From Trogon surrucura (taxonomy: Eukaryota > Chordata > Aves > Trogoniformes > Trogonidae): a stretch of DNA of 64,000 bases. The stretch lies in assembly GCA_020746105.1 (NCBI GenBank), contig CM036635.1, positions 11,302,001 through 11,366,000 on the forward strand. The letters are read 5' to 3'. Position numbers and translations under genes: made by a program. Each line of letters opens with the position of its first letter. Position 1 is the stretch's first letter. Below the pieces are notes generated by a model. It saw nothing but the letters and a program-made list of their open reading frames with translations. It did no database searches and had not been told where the DNA came from. Positions 24,673 through 36,360 of this stretch are shown piece by piece.

Positions 24673-25179
24673 ACAGAGAGCTTGTTATTCCAAGCAGCCA
24701 TTCAAGCACCTTACGGTCTAAGCAATTTTCTCAGCCAATCCTGCCTTTCCCTCTATGTTATCATCACACAGGAGTACCATGCACATTCCAGAAGCTGCAA
24801 ACACAAATGAATCCCTCCTGCTCAAACCTTGCTTTTAAATCCAGCAGATGAAGTTTCCTTTAAGAAACAAAATAAAAACGAATCTGGCAGTACTAAAGCT
24901 GAAACTCAAAAAAGTAAAAAATAAAAGGAAAACAGATAAAAGAGAATCCTTCTTCATGGGCAGACAGCGAGAGATCCCTGTGCTCCGTCGCATCTGGAAA
25001 GGCAGCGGCAGAAAGGGAGCGTGCTGCCTAGCCAAGTATGTTTGAAATCTGTGCGCTCTTAATACTCTCATTCTCCTCCCTTCACTCATGCCTGCTATTT
25101 CTGTTACTCAGTGACGTTAAGCATAGCGTGGCTTTGACTGCAGCCAGTGAAGAGCCTTTTTAAAGAAGCAGCATTTTGA

Positions 25180-25430
25180 TATCCGTGGCTTGTTTAGCCG
25201 GCTCGCCCCTGCCTGGCCGTGAGCCAGCTGGGGATGCGAGATATCAAGGCTGTTTTCATCCCAGGATGGGTGGTAAGAAAAGCCGTCCTGCCCCTCCTTA
25301 CATGATGGCACTGAGGAGTGCAAACGCTTAATGTTGTCTGAGCGAAACCATTGTGTCAGGGCAGAGCTGTCGGACCGGGAAGGGTTAAATTCCTGCGGGC
25401 TGCCCAGGGAAACGGCAGAGCTCCTCGATT
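25180..25430. promoter_or_regulatory. CpG-enriched block upstream of UTS2R, possible promoter or first exon region
   Basis: I count about 13 CpG in 250 bases, including gccggctcgcc and gtcggaccggg, in otherwise CpG-poor sequence. It lies 2.9-3.2 kb upstream of the receptor start codon. If the receptor has an untranslated first exon, as the splice acceptor at 22380 suggests, this is the best-looking candidate region by composition. No TATA box or donor site could be confidently tied to it. Confidence 0.25.
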
Positions 25431-27210
25431 TGGAGATCAATTCCAAAGTGAAGCCAAAGTTTATTTGAGTTGGATGGCGTGTTAACAGACGAATCTGTGT
25501 GGTGCTATCACGCACCACATCATCTGAGGTATTTCAGGCTGGCAGTAACAAAATGTTATCCAGGTTGTTTGGGGTTTGGCTGGCTGCCTTTCTCTGGAGA
25601 TACTGAAGGAGGGTAGAGACGGAATGAGATCAACCAGGCACCTAGAAAATACACAGTGTGAGGAAGGGGCTGGCGCTGAGAAATGCCAAAGCTAGACTCA
25701 GGACTCTTTTGTTAGCAGCTGAATAGTGTGCAGGTTGCTTGCGTGTGATGGCGTTGCTCTTCCTCCTAGTTCCCTGCTTTAGCTCTGTGGACACAAGGAA
25801 CTGTTTTATGCCAGTGGGAGGTGAGGAGAACCCACCTCTCTCAGGATGTCTTCTGCTGGACACGGGTGTGTGGGAGATGCCTGTCAGGCCTGTTGATTGC
25901 TTCACCAGTTTGCACTTGGGCTACCACTGCGATTAGGTGATGCTTCCCAGCACCGGGCTCCTGGGAGGCAGCAGCACATCAGCTGGCCCCGGCTCATCCA
26001 TCCTGAACCGCCGTTACTAACCGAGAGCTGTTCCTTCTTCTAACCCCTTCCCAGGAAACTTGTGTTATTTCTTCTTTGTTCTCAACCTTTTGCACCCTGC
26101 TGTCTGGGTGCTTTCAGATGCACCTCGTGTCTAAGGTCTTGTCTTCCTGCAGTGTGAGCCTCATTTTGGTCAAGCCACACAGTGTGTCTGGGGTGGCACC
26201 TGGAAAGATTGGGGAGCACTGGCTGTGGCTATCCCCTTAACAGGGCAGTGGGTTTTTGCCTCTTAACAGGGCAAAGCAAGACCCCTCTGAGATGTGTGCT
26301 CCTGAATGTGGGAGTACTTGGGTTAGGAGCAAATCCTCATGTGGAGGCTTAATTTTGCAACGGAAGTGAATTTTAGGTTAGCAGCTCTAAAACCCCAACC
26401 CAAGCACCCTCATACGTATGTGGCTTGCTCTGAAGATTTGCTCTAAATGTGCATTTTGTGCCTGGTCCCTAGAAGAACGTGGGCTGGAAGCTGCTTCTCA
26501 TGCTGCTTTCTGAGCAAGACAGAGCTGCTCATCACCTGCGTGACTCCGGTGAACAGCAGGAGTCCCCTGGTGAGCACTGATGGCAAAACCATTGGCGAAG
26601 TGCTTTATTTGCAGGTGGCCTACTGGGAGTGAAAAGGTCATTTATGTGGCAGTGTCCTCCTCACATACAGAGCAGGGACAACCTGCTGCTGTCCTGGAAT
26701 CCCCTTACTACTGTCTGTGCGCAACTCCAAGGGCACCCTGGCACGAGCCCTTTTTGAACGCAGCGATGCTGCCTGGGGAGGTGGGGGGTAGGTGCGTGCA
26801 GGTCTTTCTCCAGGCACCTACGCTGGAACTGTCATGCTCCTGTCACTCCTCTGTCACCAAGGTGCCAGCTGTGTCACTATTGACCCATGCCAGGGAAGAG
26901 AAAGGGGAATGGAATGGGGGGAGACTTCTGGCCAACCCAGTGGTTTCCTGGACCTCTAAGTCCCAACCCAGTACATCCTTTTTTGATGCTTAAACCTTTT
27001 GAAAAACATTATATCAGCGTGTGTGTGTTTATCTGGAAATCTCAGTGCCATAGAGGTGCCATTGGGGAAAGCTGGGCTCCAGTACAATCTGTGTCCTGGT
27101 GGAGTCATTAGAGGAGGTGCCTGGAGAGATGTTTGAGAGCAGCATGGACACTGTCAGGTTCACAGCCCTGGCTCAGACTTGTTTGTGGTTGTAGTTTTGC
27201 TGCTTCCATT

Positions 27211-27325
27211 CCAGTTATTTTCCTCATCAGTAAAATAGAGATTATTGAGCTCACTCATCTCCCCGTGCCCCGAGTTTCGGGGTTTTTCATATTTGTCAGA
27301 TGCTATTAGAGCTATAGGCAGGAGT
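27211..27325 (+). mobile_element. Weak MIR-like ancient SINE relic
   Basis: The plus strand has tcctcatcagtaaaatagag (27221-27240) followed by attattgagctcac, close to the MIR core 'cctcatctgtaaaatggggataat'. Some 55 bases on comes 'cagatgctattagagctata', reminiscent of the tail of sauropsid MIR-like SINEs. The tRNA-derived head is not recognisable. The match is short and old, and chance is possible. Confidence 0.35.
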
Positions 27326-28018
27326 TCCAGCCCACATGATTTGTAACAGGGCTAGGAACTGCACAGTCAGTGACGGATGAAGGTAGGAGCCCTCCGAGAC
27401 ACGAAACAGGTCTGTTTAATCATTCAGACAGCACCCACTGCTACAGGCCTCAAGTTCTGCATAGGGGCCTTGTTGCAAAAGTAATAACCATTAGTATTCT
27501 TTTAAATACGGGGCAAAAAAGACTTCTCCCTTTTGATAGAAGTATTTACATTGGTGCTGTGTGAATTTGATAGTGTTTGGTTACTGAACCAGTCAAATCT
27601 CTTGTGTCTCTCGAGCTGGGCTGTGCGCCCCAACGACTGTCTGCTGCCCCCCCCAGTCTGTGCAGGGCCCCTTTGGCATGTTCCACTTTGCTGGCTCAGT
27701 TTTGAAACCAGGTCTGCCAGCAGCCATGCTCTGAGCTGAAAGTATAAGTTTGTATATGTATCATATTTAAAAAATGTAATGAAGCATTGCTCTCTCTGTG
27801 TAGGGAAGAACATGTGCAAATGCAGCCAAAATTGATAAAAGAATCTCATGATTGTGTCTGCATTCCTGGTCTGGGTCAGGTCTAGAAACATGTGCAAGCT
27901 CAGGGTAAGATGTGATTCCATTTACCTGACTTGGTTTACTCATCTTCATGCATGACCTCCTTTAATACCCAGAAGTAGTCATGATACGGCATGTTTCTTG
28001 TTTCCACTGCAAATATTA

Positions 28019-28130
28019 CCAAGGTCACACAGAGATTCAAATTAACTTACGAGAAGTTGCTCTGACTTTGGCTCAGCCCAAGGGAGACCAAGAGTTTGCA
28101 GCATTGTGCTGAGCCCAGGTCCTCCTGGAC
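28019..28130 (+). mobile_element. Very weak MIR-like SINE relic (reverse orientation pattern)
   Basis: Two short blocks, ccaaggtcacacag (28019-28032) and gagcccaggtcctcctggac (28111-28130), resemble consecutive parts of the antisense MIR core. In MIR they lie about 30-45 bases apart, against about 78 here. That requires an insertion, or the resemblance is accidental. Confidence 0.2.
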
Positions 28131-29217
28131 AAATGAGCACACACAAATGGCAGCAGCTCCTGAGAAAGAGCATTGGTGAGGTGGTTGTGCCATGAAGGAC
28201 GTAGCAGTCCTTGGATCACTTCTTGTTTCTAGGAAAGCTGCATTTAAATCCCTCTATTCCAGCACTCCTGGTCTTGGACGCATGCAAATGTGATATTCAA
28301 ACTCCCAGCTGGTCCCCAACTGCTTTTTTCACTCTTCCTGATATCTGTCCCTGCCAGTGAAAGATCCATCCAACCTTGGCCGACGCATTTGGAGACTTCA
28401 CTGAGCTTTCTTGGCACTTTGGTCTCCTTTTTTTTTCCAGTTTTTTTTTTCAATATGAAACTTCAGTTGTCCTTTCTGAGTCGATATGGCTTTGCTCTCA
28501 GCTGCTTTGTCTGAAAGTGAGACTCTGGGGGCTGAAATCACCAGTTTCTTTTCCCTTATCCAGGGTCCCTTACACAGATACCGGCTTCATGGAGGGTCAT
28601 CCCTCGCTGAGCTCTCTGCCAGCCCGGGAGGATTCGTGTGTTGATATCAGCTTTTGCCCTGCACAGGGGTAAATTGCATGGGCAGTTTGAGGAGCAGTGC
28701 TGAAAGGGGGTTGAGGTGATCTCCTGGGTTGTTGGTACCATGTCTGTGGTGTTTCTGACCCAAACAGTGTCACAGTCCAGGGCAGGGGAAGCAACCTGTC
28801 AAGAGGATGGCTTGAACCCTCTTTAGCCCCTGATTTTGGTGAACTGGAGGAGATCCTTACCGCACTGCAGCTGGGTGTCTGAATGAGGCTGGAGACTCAG
28901 CAGTGTGCGCACTCAGGAACATCTTCCTCGGGCACAGCCCTCTGTGTGACTTCGGTCTGAAATACAGTGCAGAAAGGAACATTCACACACTGCTATGGGG
29001 GCTTTTTCTAACTTAGAAGTCAAGGTGACCGGTGTTACCACATCAAACTGGAGCCTGGCCAAACAACGCATCTGTGTGTAGAAGTTTCTGCCAAGAGGGA
29101 GGCAGAGCAGCAGCTACATTTCTTGGTTGTCTGCACGCACGCGAAAGAAGTTTCTAATGTGCTTATTTATAAGCAGTATCTAATGCCAAAGGGCCTTGGT
29201 GCAAATGCAAGGAACTT

Positions 29218-29274
29218 AAATATATTGATTTACAACATATTTATATTTAAATGTATTGATTTACAATATATTTA
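29218..29274. repeat. AT-rich 26-bp direct repeat, offset 31 bp
   Basis: Copies at 29218-29243 and 29249-29274 share the pattern aaatRtattgatttacaaY followed by atattta, differing at two positions. They lie in an AT-rich stretch (29160-29345) that also contains tttatatttaaat. Confidence 0.8.
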
Positions 29275-32200
29275 GACTTTACAAGGCTGCTTTGCCAAAT
29301 CCATTTATGCCTCAGCGTATTTATACATGTAAACCTCAATAGTAACAATAATCATACCCAACCCATGTTCTGTGTTTTTGGTTTTTTTTCCTTGCCCAAA
29401 CTCTTGGATTTTCTGCCACCATTAGAAATTCTCGCAGAATGGCTTGTGTCCTGGATCTGAGATATCTGAGGAAAATGAGTTTCTCTTTTCCTCACTTCTT
29501 TTCCACTGCTGCATCTTCTTTGGGGTAAAGAAAACTGCAGAGGACAGAGGTAAGGATGCTGGAAACCTTTGCAAATGATCATATATTTCGTACAAGTATA
29601 GAAAACCATGATTAGCTGTGAGTGGTGTTATATCTTGCATCACTCATTAATACGGCTGCGTATGGATGTGTTTCAGCCAGGCATGTCCCCAGCCAGGTGC
29701 TGGTGTCTGCAGTGGGAGAGCAGGTCCTGCCTCCGATGGCCTGTGCTGTCTTGAGCTTGTCTCAGCCTCATTTGGGTTTTGGAGAGGTCTTAGCTGTGCT
29801 AAAGCTACCTCGGCACTGCTTACGGCTGGGTGCTGCTAATTCGATTAAGCTGGTGACTTTGCTGGCAGCCTTTTGCCCTGTGTAGTGTGGCCGATGTGTC
29901 ATTTGCAGAGCTGCCTCATTAAAACTTTTAAATCGAGCCATCCTGCCAGATCATCCACGACTTTGTGAAGACAGTTTCCCCCCCTCCCCAGTGGACACAG
30001 CCCCATTTACATTTTTCTTAGCAAGCTCCGAGGCGTGCACTTTGAGCTTCTTTATCCTTTGACCTCCCTACCTACTTCTCAATTCCTGCAAGAGGTGCAG
30101 CAAGTTTGATTACTCAGGGGAAGGCAGGCAGAAGAAGTCATTTCTTCCCCCCAAATGCTGAGAAAAGCTTCACTCTTACAATTCCTTTTTTTTTTTTTTG
30201 GCGAGAATCTCTTCAGCATGGAAGGGGTTTTGGTCTGGGTAATATTTCATATTTTCCTCTGAGACAAATAGAATCTGATCATCTTTTTGACAATATTTTG
30301 AGAGTGATTGGGGTAGGGGGACACAGACAAATGCAGCTGAACTCTCTTCATTGCAAAACGGTCAACACTAACAAAATGATTGCAGCAGAGTTCTGGAAAT
30401 ACTCTTGAATCACCATCAGAAAATCCGTGGGGAGGAAAGCCAAACTGAGAGAAGCACCTTCTGTGGGCCAAATCCTAGACTACAGGCAAAAGCTTCCTTG
30501 CCATTATTTGCTCTTGCAGGATTCCTGTGCAGCACTTTCACGTCCTAGTCTGTACGTTTGTGCTGACCACACCGCTGCTTTGCATTTTGGTTCAATGTCC
30601 TCTGTCATCCTCTCCTCCTCTCCAGCTGTCCTGCTTCCTCTAAATCTTTGTAGCCAGGAATTGGAGGGTTTAGGAAAGTGTTTTGGGGGCAGAAGACTTG
30701 TAGGGAAAAAAAAATCAGGCTCCCAATATTTCCAGCTAAAGCTGCTGTTGCTGATCCCAGATGTTTTCTCAGCACGGAGGGCAGCACACGTCCTCAGCTC
30801 TTGCTACCTCTGCCTGGCAGCAAAGATTTCTGTTGGAGCTTTCAAAAACCTCTCACAAGATACACAAGAAGGAGCGTGAAAGGCTTTCTGGCAGCATGTA
30901 AAGAGCAGCAAATGTCATCGCAGAGAGTTTATTCCACTGTGGACTCTGTGGTGGCATTTGCCATCCTGCACACATGGAGGGTAGGCCTGGAAGGACCTGG
31001 GGATGGTGACAGCCACTGACAGCTGGTGCTGGTAAGAGTCACCTCTCTGAAGCAGCAGATGCTAATTCAAATTCTCCTTTAAAAAGCTGCTTTTCTGTAA
31101 TAAATTAGACTCTCACATGATACATTTTCTTGCTTACTCTCATGAGCAGCTTCTCACTGGTGATAGGTCAGTGCTGACTTCTAGTGTAAAGAAGACAGTA
31201 AAGTCCTTTTTATCTGTTTTGTGGCAATGGCACCAAACTCTGAGCAGAGTCCTCGTGATGCTGTTCCAGCCTCACCTGGGGCTGTTTCCCTCTTTTTGCT
31301 CTCTCTTGAGTCTTTTCAGGCATCCCTTGACCAGAAGCGTCCAGCCCCCTGATAGCAGAGGAGAAGTTTTGGGGTCACCAAGCAGGGACAGAGGCTCTGC
31401 TGCCCTCTGTAAGCCCTCCTCAGCTGTGGCATGGGCTGTACGGTGCAGATGCCTCAGACCATGGGCAGCCTCAGCTGAAATGTTTGCCTGGCACACAAGG
31501 GGTTTGTCCCATTGGACCAGTCTGCAGGGCCGTCACAGTGGATGGAGATGTGTCCTGGCATCCAGTGACGGTGGTGGCGGCACTGGGTATGTGTCTATGG
31601 TTAGAGAGGGCTGCAGAACAGGCTGGGTCACCCACTGACTGAGTAACTGGAGTGAGATATGCCCTTACTTCTCCTCAAAATCCAGCAGTGGAGCATCTGT
31701 CCTCAGGTATGATGAGGTTTGTGCCTTTACCTCCGGTGTGATCCCATGTTCTGCTGTGAGGTCCTTTCCGAGGCCAGTGGGTACAGCTGGATGCAGGGGA
31801 CTTGGAAGGAAAGACTTTGCGCTAAAAGCACTGCCAGCAATGACAGGTGTTAGTTAAAAGGCTCAAAAACATGCCAGTTTTTAAACAAAGTGTTTTGCCT
31901 TCCCTGGGTTGTTTCCTGTGAGAGGAGCAAGTAGCAGATGTGTCGTCTGCACGGGTGAGACAGTCCCTCTCTGCAGGGACCTCTGCATCACCAGGACAAG
32001 GTCTGGACAGCAGCGATGGACCCTGCAGAGCCCAGGGGAGGTGGCCATGCGGCATTTGTTCCTCTGTTCGCTTTTTGGTGGAGGAACTGGATGGAGGATG
32101 TTGGGTCAAGTGAGCAGTGGATGTGACACTTCATCCTGAGCAGGGACCTGTTCCTCTCAGGCCGTGGTTTCTTCCCTTCTTTTGCTTCCCTTGCCCTGCG

Positions 32201-34899
32201 GCACAGCGCTCCTCTGCCCGCACTCTCTTCTCGCCATTGCTTGCTCCTGCATTTTATGAACCCTACCCGAGAAGGATGCAGCCATTGGCATTTTATGTCA
32301 GAGGGAAATTCTCCTGGAAATGGCTCTAATGTAGTAAAAGTGGCTTAATTCCCTGGTTGAAAGCAGTAGGAAGACTGAGCGGGCACCTGGTTTCGCAGTC
32401 GGAGAGCACATTTTACTGTTTCAAAGAACTTTTCTCAGGCTCGATTTGTTCCAAAGTAACACTTTGTTTCATGAAGGCTTTTTAGTGTCCCTCAATGGGA
32501 AGGGGCTGCCCACAGCAAACGGTGGGGACTGAGGATGGGGTTGGAGTTGCTGGAGTCTGCACCCCAGCCCTGATCCTGTGCAAGAGAAAGGGATCTGAGA
32601 GGCAGCGAACAGGGAAGCCCGTGATGGGGAAGGTAAACTGCCCATCTGCAGCCCTAGCGATGCCTTTCTGCCCCAGTGGGACTGGCTGGTTCATTGTAAC
32701 TCAGTTTATCACGTGTTATGCACCACTGTGGTGGCTGAGGCTGCTGGATACACCAAGGGAAATGCTTGTCCTGCCCCAGCTGTGCTGTTCCCCACATCTG
32801 CCTCCCTGCCTGCGCTTGAGCTGCTCAGACAGCGCCTGCACAACCAGCTCGCTTTCTTCTTATTCCCGGAGTAGTACTGCTCTTCAAAACTACCCTCACC
32901 TCACTTAAACTCTGCATATGGACACAGCATCTCTGCCAGACTGGCAAATATTTTATTTCATCTCTGCTGCTTTCCCAGCAGTAGCTGAGCCCAGCTGTGC
33001 TGTATCACAGGAAAACTTTTAAAAAAGAAAAAATCACCACAAAGCCACCGCCTAGAAGTCACCACCAAGCTGCAGCATAAAATGCCCTGGCGGCTTCAGA
33101 ACATTTTTATTGTACCATTGCTGCACATTTGAAGGTCTTGTAAAATCTTTATGTTTGAAACAGACTGTTCTTAGTGGGTTGGGGAACTGCTTTTGAAGCG
33201 CGTTGTTGCCTTTTGATGCTGCGTGCGGCTGAAGAGTGGTTATTTTTTGGGGGGTTTTGGAAGTGGTATCAAAGCCACAGTTGTGTTGGTGGGGAGTCAA
33301 CGGGAGCAGCATCTCTTGTGCATCCCTGGTTGTACATGCCAAAATATACAAACACCTACATCAGTAGGAAAAAAAAAACCCAAAACATAAAAAACCCGCA
33401 CTCGGTGCAGAAGTAAGTAGTGGGCTGAAGTGATCTTCTGTGTCTCCAGACCATGAGGACGTCACTTCTCAGTTCCCATCAGGGTGATGTGGGATGTAGC
33501 TTTTGGCCACATGGTTGAGCTGTTGTTGCTGGGGATGGCTGTTACAGCTGCCTCCTGTTTCATCCTCCTGTTTTCGATCCTGCTTTGCTCTGTAGCATCC
33601 CCAGGATTGTACAGGGGGAAAGAATCGCTGGGAAATGAAGTGCTTCATTACACATGCTAACGCATCCTAGCTGTGCTCAAAGCCACTCTTATTTCACTGC
33701 GAAGGCTGCTCCATGTGTGAATGGGGAGATGATTCCCTCCAATGTGTGTGCTGGGAGCTGCAGGCAGGTTTCCCACGCAGCGTCTGGGCTCCGTGCGCTG
33801 CAGGCTGCTCCGTGGTGCCAGCCTGGGCTCCCAGAAGAGAGGAGGAGACCAGCACATTTCCCATCTCTGCTGCACAAATCCCCACAATTTCTGTTAACCC
33901 ACAACCTAGATCCTTCGGTGTTGCCCACACTCTTTGCATGTCTTTAGCAGACTATTTTATTCAAAATGATTCTCCAGCACAGAATGCTGAAGGTCAGCAA
34001 TACAGTTTCGTGGGGCAGGGTGCGCTGAAGCAGTTACCACTTTACGCGTCACCTGTGTCCAACACAAATGAGAGATATTGGGCACCTGCTGTGCGCGACC
34101 AGTGGTTTTTGCACATCGTTGTCGTGAGCCCTTAAACACCTCGAGTGTTAAATACAAGCAAAACAGACAAGGATCTTAGTGACTTTAAGCTACTTTTGCC
34201 AGCCTGCACTAGTAGTGCGTGACTCACTGCAATTAAGTATCCCACAACTTTTTGCAAAGAGCTTCTCCGTGACCTGTGCTGACCCTGTCTGAGTGCCAGT
34301 CCCCTTGGGACATTACCCAAGCGTTGATCCAAGACTCTGTGCTACTGCAACATCTGGCTGTGCCTTCTAGCAGCATAGCAAGAGCTCCTTATTTCTCGGT
34401 TGTGCACGGAAAGCAATGGGATCTGACAGCATTTCACCTGATTGGGAGGGAGAGGCATCTTTTTGCCTTTGCTACCTGCGCCAGGTGACCACTCTCGCCA
34501 GCCATATCAAACATTTCCCTTGCAAACTCATTTACCTTTCACTGCTTAGACCCTTTCATGAGCTGCTCCTTGCAGCTGGCTCAGCCATAGCTGTACATCT
34601 GCAGCCCCAGAGCCGTGCCCAGAGCATGCAGTGCAGGGACTCACTTGACTGCTTTAATTGCCTCAAATTAATTACATTGCAAAGGGCTACATCTTTGTAA
34701 GTCTAGAGGAGCACTTGCTGCACTTGCTGCTGGAGCCTTGTTATGCATGCAGATCTAGCTGTAAGTCTAAGATATTATTCAGATCGAAAGCAAACAACTT
34801 GAATTTTTCAGTTGGATTTCATCTTTATTCTCCAGAATCACTTCACACCATCACAAAGCTTTTTTGATTTCCTCTTCACTCCTTTTTTCCCAGACCATT

Positions 34900-35430
34900 T
34901 ATGAAGACACTGGATGACTGGACACCACAGGTGACTCTGCTCACTGTGAAAACTGACCATTTGCTCCCACGCTTAGTTCCTTATCTTTTAACCAATTATT
35001 TATTTTGCTCTTGTCTGATGGATGATTAGTTGTTGAAGGACCTTGCTGAATGCTTTCTGATAATCCAAACAAACTGCAGCAATTATCCTTCCCCTTTCTA
35101 CATCCCCATGGGCTCTTCAGTCTGTTTTTTTAGGGAGAACTTTTCTTTTGAAAACCTGTGCTGCCTTTTCCCCAGTATCCTTATTCATGTGCTGTTCACT
35201 CTCTTTATTCCAGTTTCTCCTAAATGATCGTTCTTACTGCTCTGTAGTCCCTCAGTTTGTCACTGAAACCTTTTGTGGAAAACCATCATCACATTAACTG
35301 CTTTCTAGTCATCCCCTACACAGAGAGCTTTAAGCAAGAAGTAACATCCCATAGATAATGCTGAATCTATTTCATGCCTAGGTTTTTTATAGCTTTTGGG
35401 TAAATACCCTTCTAAATCTGGCGTCCTTGA
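34900..35430 (-). mobile_element. Decayed CR1/L3-like LINE, reverse-transcriptase 3' portion, antisense to the plus strand
   Basis: Read on the minus strand, 35065-35033 translates to DYQKAFSKVLQ, a recognisable decayed form of the (L)D(F/Y)xKAFDxV motif in the reverse transcriptase of CR1/L2/L3-type LINEs. On the plus strand the order of phrases follows the antisense CR1/L3 consensus as I know it: the 'actgtgaaaactgaccattt' section, then 'cttttaaccaatta', then 'gaccttgctgaatgctttctgataatcc', then 'aaacctgtgctgcc', and finally 'cttttgggtaaatacc'. The open frame is lost, with many substitutions and small indels, and neither the 5' part nor a CR1 3' tail is seen. This points to an old 5'-truncated copy. 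The exact subfamily cannot be named by eye. Confidence 0.72.
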
Positions 35431-35730
35431 AGTAAGATCATACAGGAGGGGAGATCACAGTCTGGTGTATTTAGCTAACTTCATTGGTTGTCTGGCTTTT
35501 AACTCGCTGCATAAAAAGCAATCTATGTTTTAGGACATGTGGTGCATTACACTGGCTTAAGAATACTTGGGCTGGAAATGAAAATCTCAAGTCTGGACTG
35601 CTGACTCCAGGGACAAAGCTGCTAAATGTGCCAGAATAGCATTCTTTGACATCTGCAGCTCTTAATACATAACCACTGGTGTTATTGGGGAGAGGCTCTA
35701 GAAGGAAAAGGAACAATGAACAGGAAGAAA

Positions 35731-35745
35731 AATAATAATAATAAT
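35731..35745. repeat. (AAT)5 microsatellite
   Basis: Five consecutive AAT units in an A-rich stretch, between the old LINE and the LTR-like segment. Confidence 0.85.
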
Positions 35746-35959
35746 CTTCCTACTATACAGAACGTATTCTTTCCTACTAGGACTGGTTGTGCCCAGGCTC
35801 TCGCTGTTCCACGCTGCCTGCTTCGCAGCTCTTTGTTTGCTTTCTTTAATCATAAAACTTGTTGTGAATCTGAGTGTTTCTATGTCTTTACACATTCTTA
35901 TTAGAAGCATTTTCTGTAAATTTTGCACACAAGTCTGGAAAATAAATCCCCACAGGGGC

Positions 35960-36360
35960 TGTTAATGCAAATTGGCTGTGATGAAGCTTGGGGAATGTGA
36001 GTGGCTAGTGCCTGTCAGCTGTGATGAGAGGTGGTCTTGGTTTATCTGTTTCAGCTGTAATTAGGGGGTTGAACCATGGAGGAGTGGCACCAGCTCTAAC
36101 TGGGCAAGCCCAAGTTTGGGGGTGGTTGTGGCTTGAGAAGCTGCTGGAACCTTGTAGGTCTGGGAGGCAGCAGGAGTCGTAAAAGAGGAGCATGAGTCTA
36201 TAAAAGCTGTAAGTTTTGTTACTGCTAATGAAAGGTTGTGTGGTGTTTTGTGTTTGTACTGAGTGGCAGTTGGGTAAGGGGGTAGCAGAAGTTACAGAAG
36301 AGCCTCAACCTTGTAATAAATTGGAGCTGGGATTGATGCTTGAGCTGCTTGCAGGGTACA
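35960..36360 (+). mobile_element. Solo LTR-like fossil of an endogenous retrovirus (family not resolved)
   Basis: A segment of about 400 bases has the architecture of a lone LTR. It begins TGTTAATG, has a TATA box (tataaaag, 36199-36206), has AATAAA at 36315-36320 about 110 bases later, and ends near a ...TACA at 36357-36360. The U3-like part is about 240 bases and the U5-like part short. No internal gag-pol-env sequence flanks it, which fits a solo LTR left by recombination. No clean target-site duplication is visible, so the ends are approximate and the insertion is probably not recent. It lies about 0.5 kb from the older LINE at 34.9-35.4 kb. Confidence 0.55.

Larger units (their letters stand above)
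22401..34899. other. Intergenic/upstream block of the receptor, no second gene recognised
   Basis: This block should hold the UTS2R promoter and any untranslated first exon. It contains the CA microsatellite (24.65 kb), the CpG-enriched block (25.2-25.4 kb), two weak MIR-like relics (27.2 and 28.0 kb), the AT-rich direct repeat (29.2 kb) and a 14-T run at 30186-30199. Frames are short and unrecognised. Confidence 0.55.
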
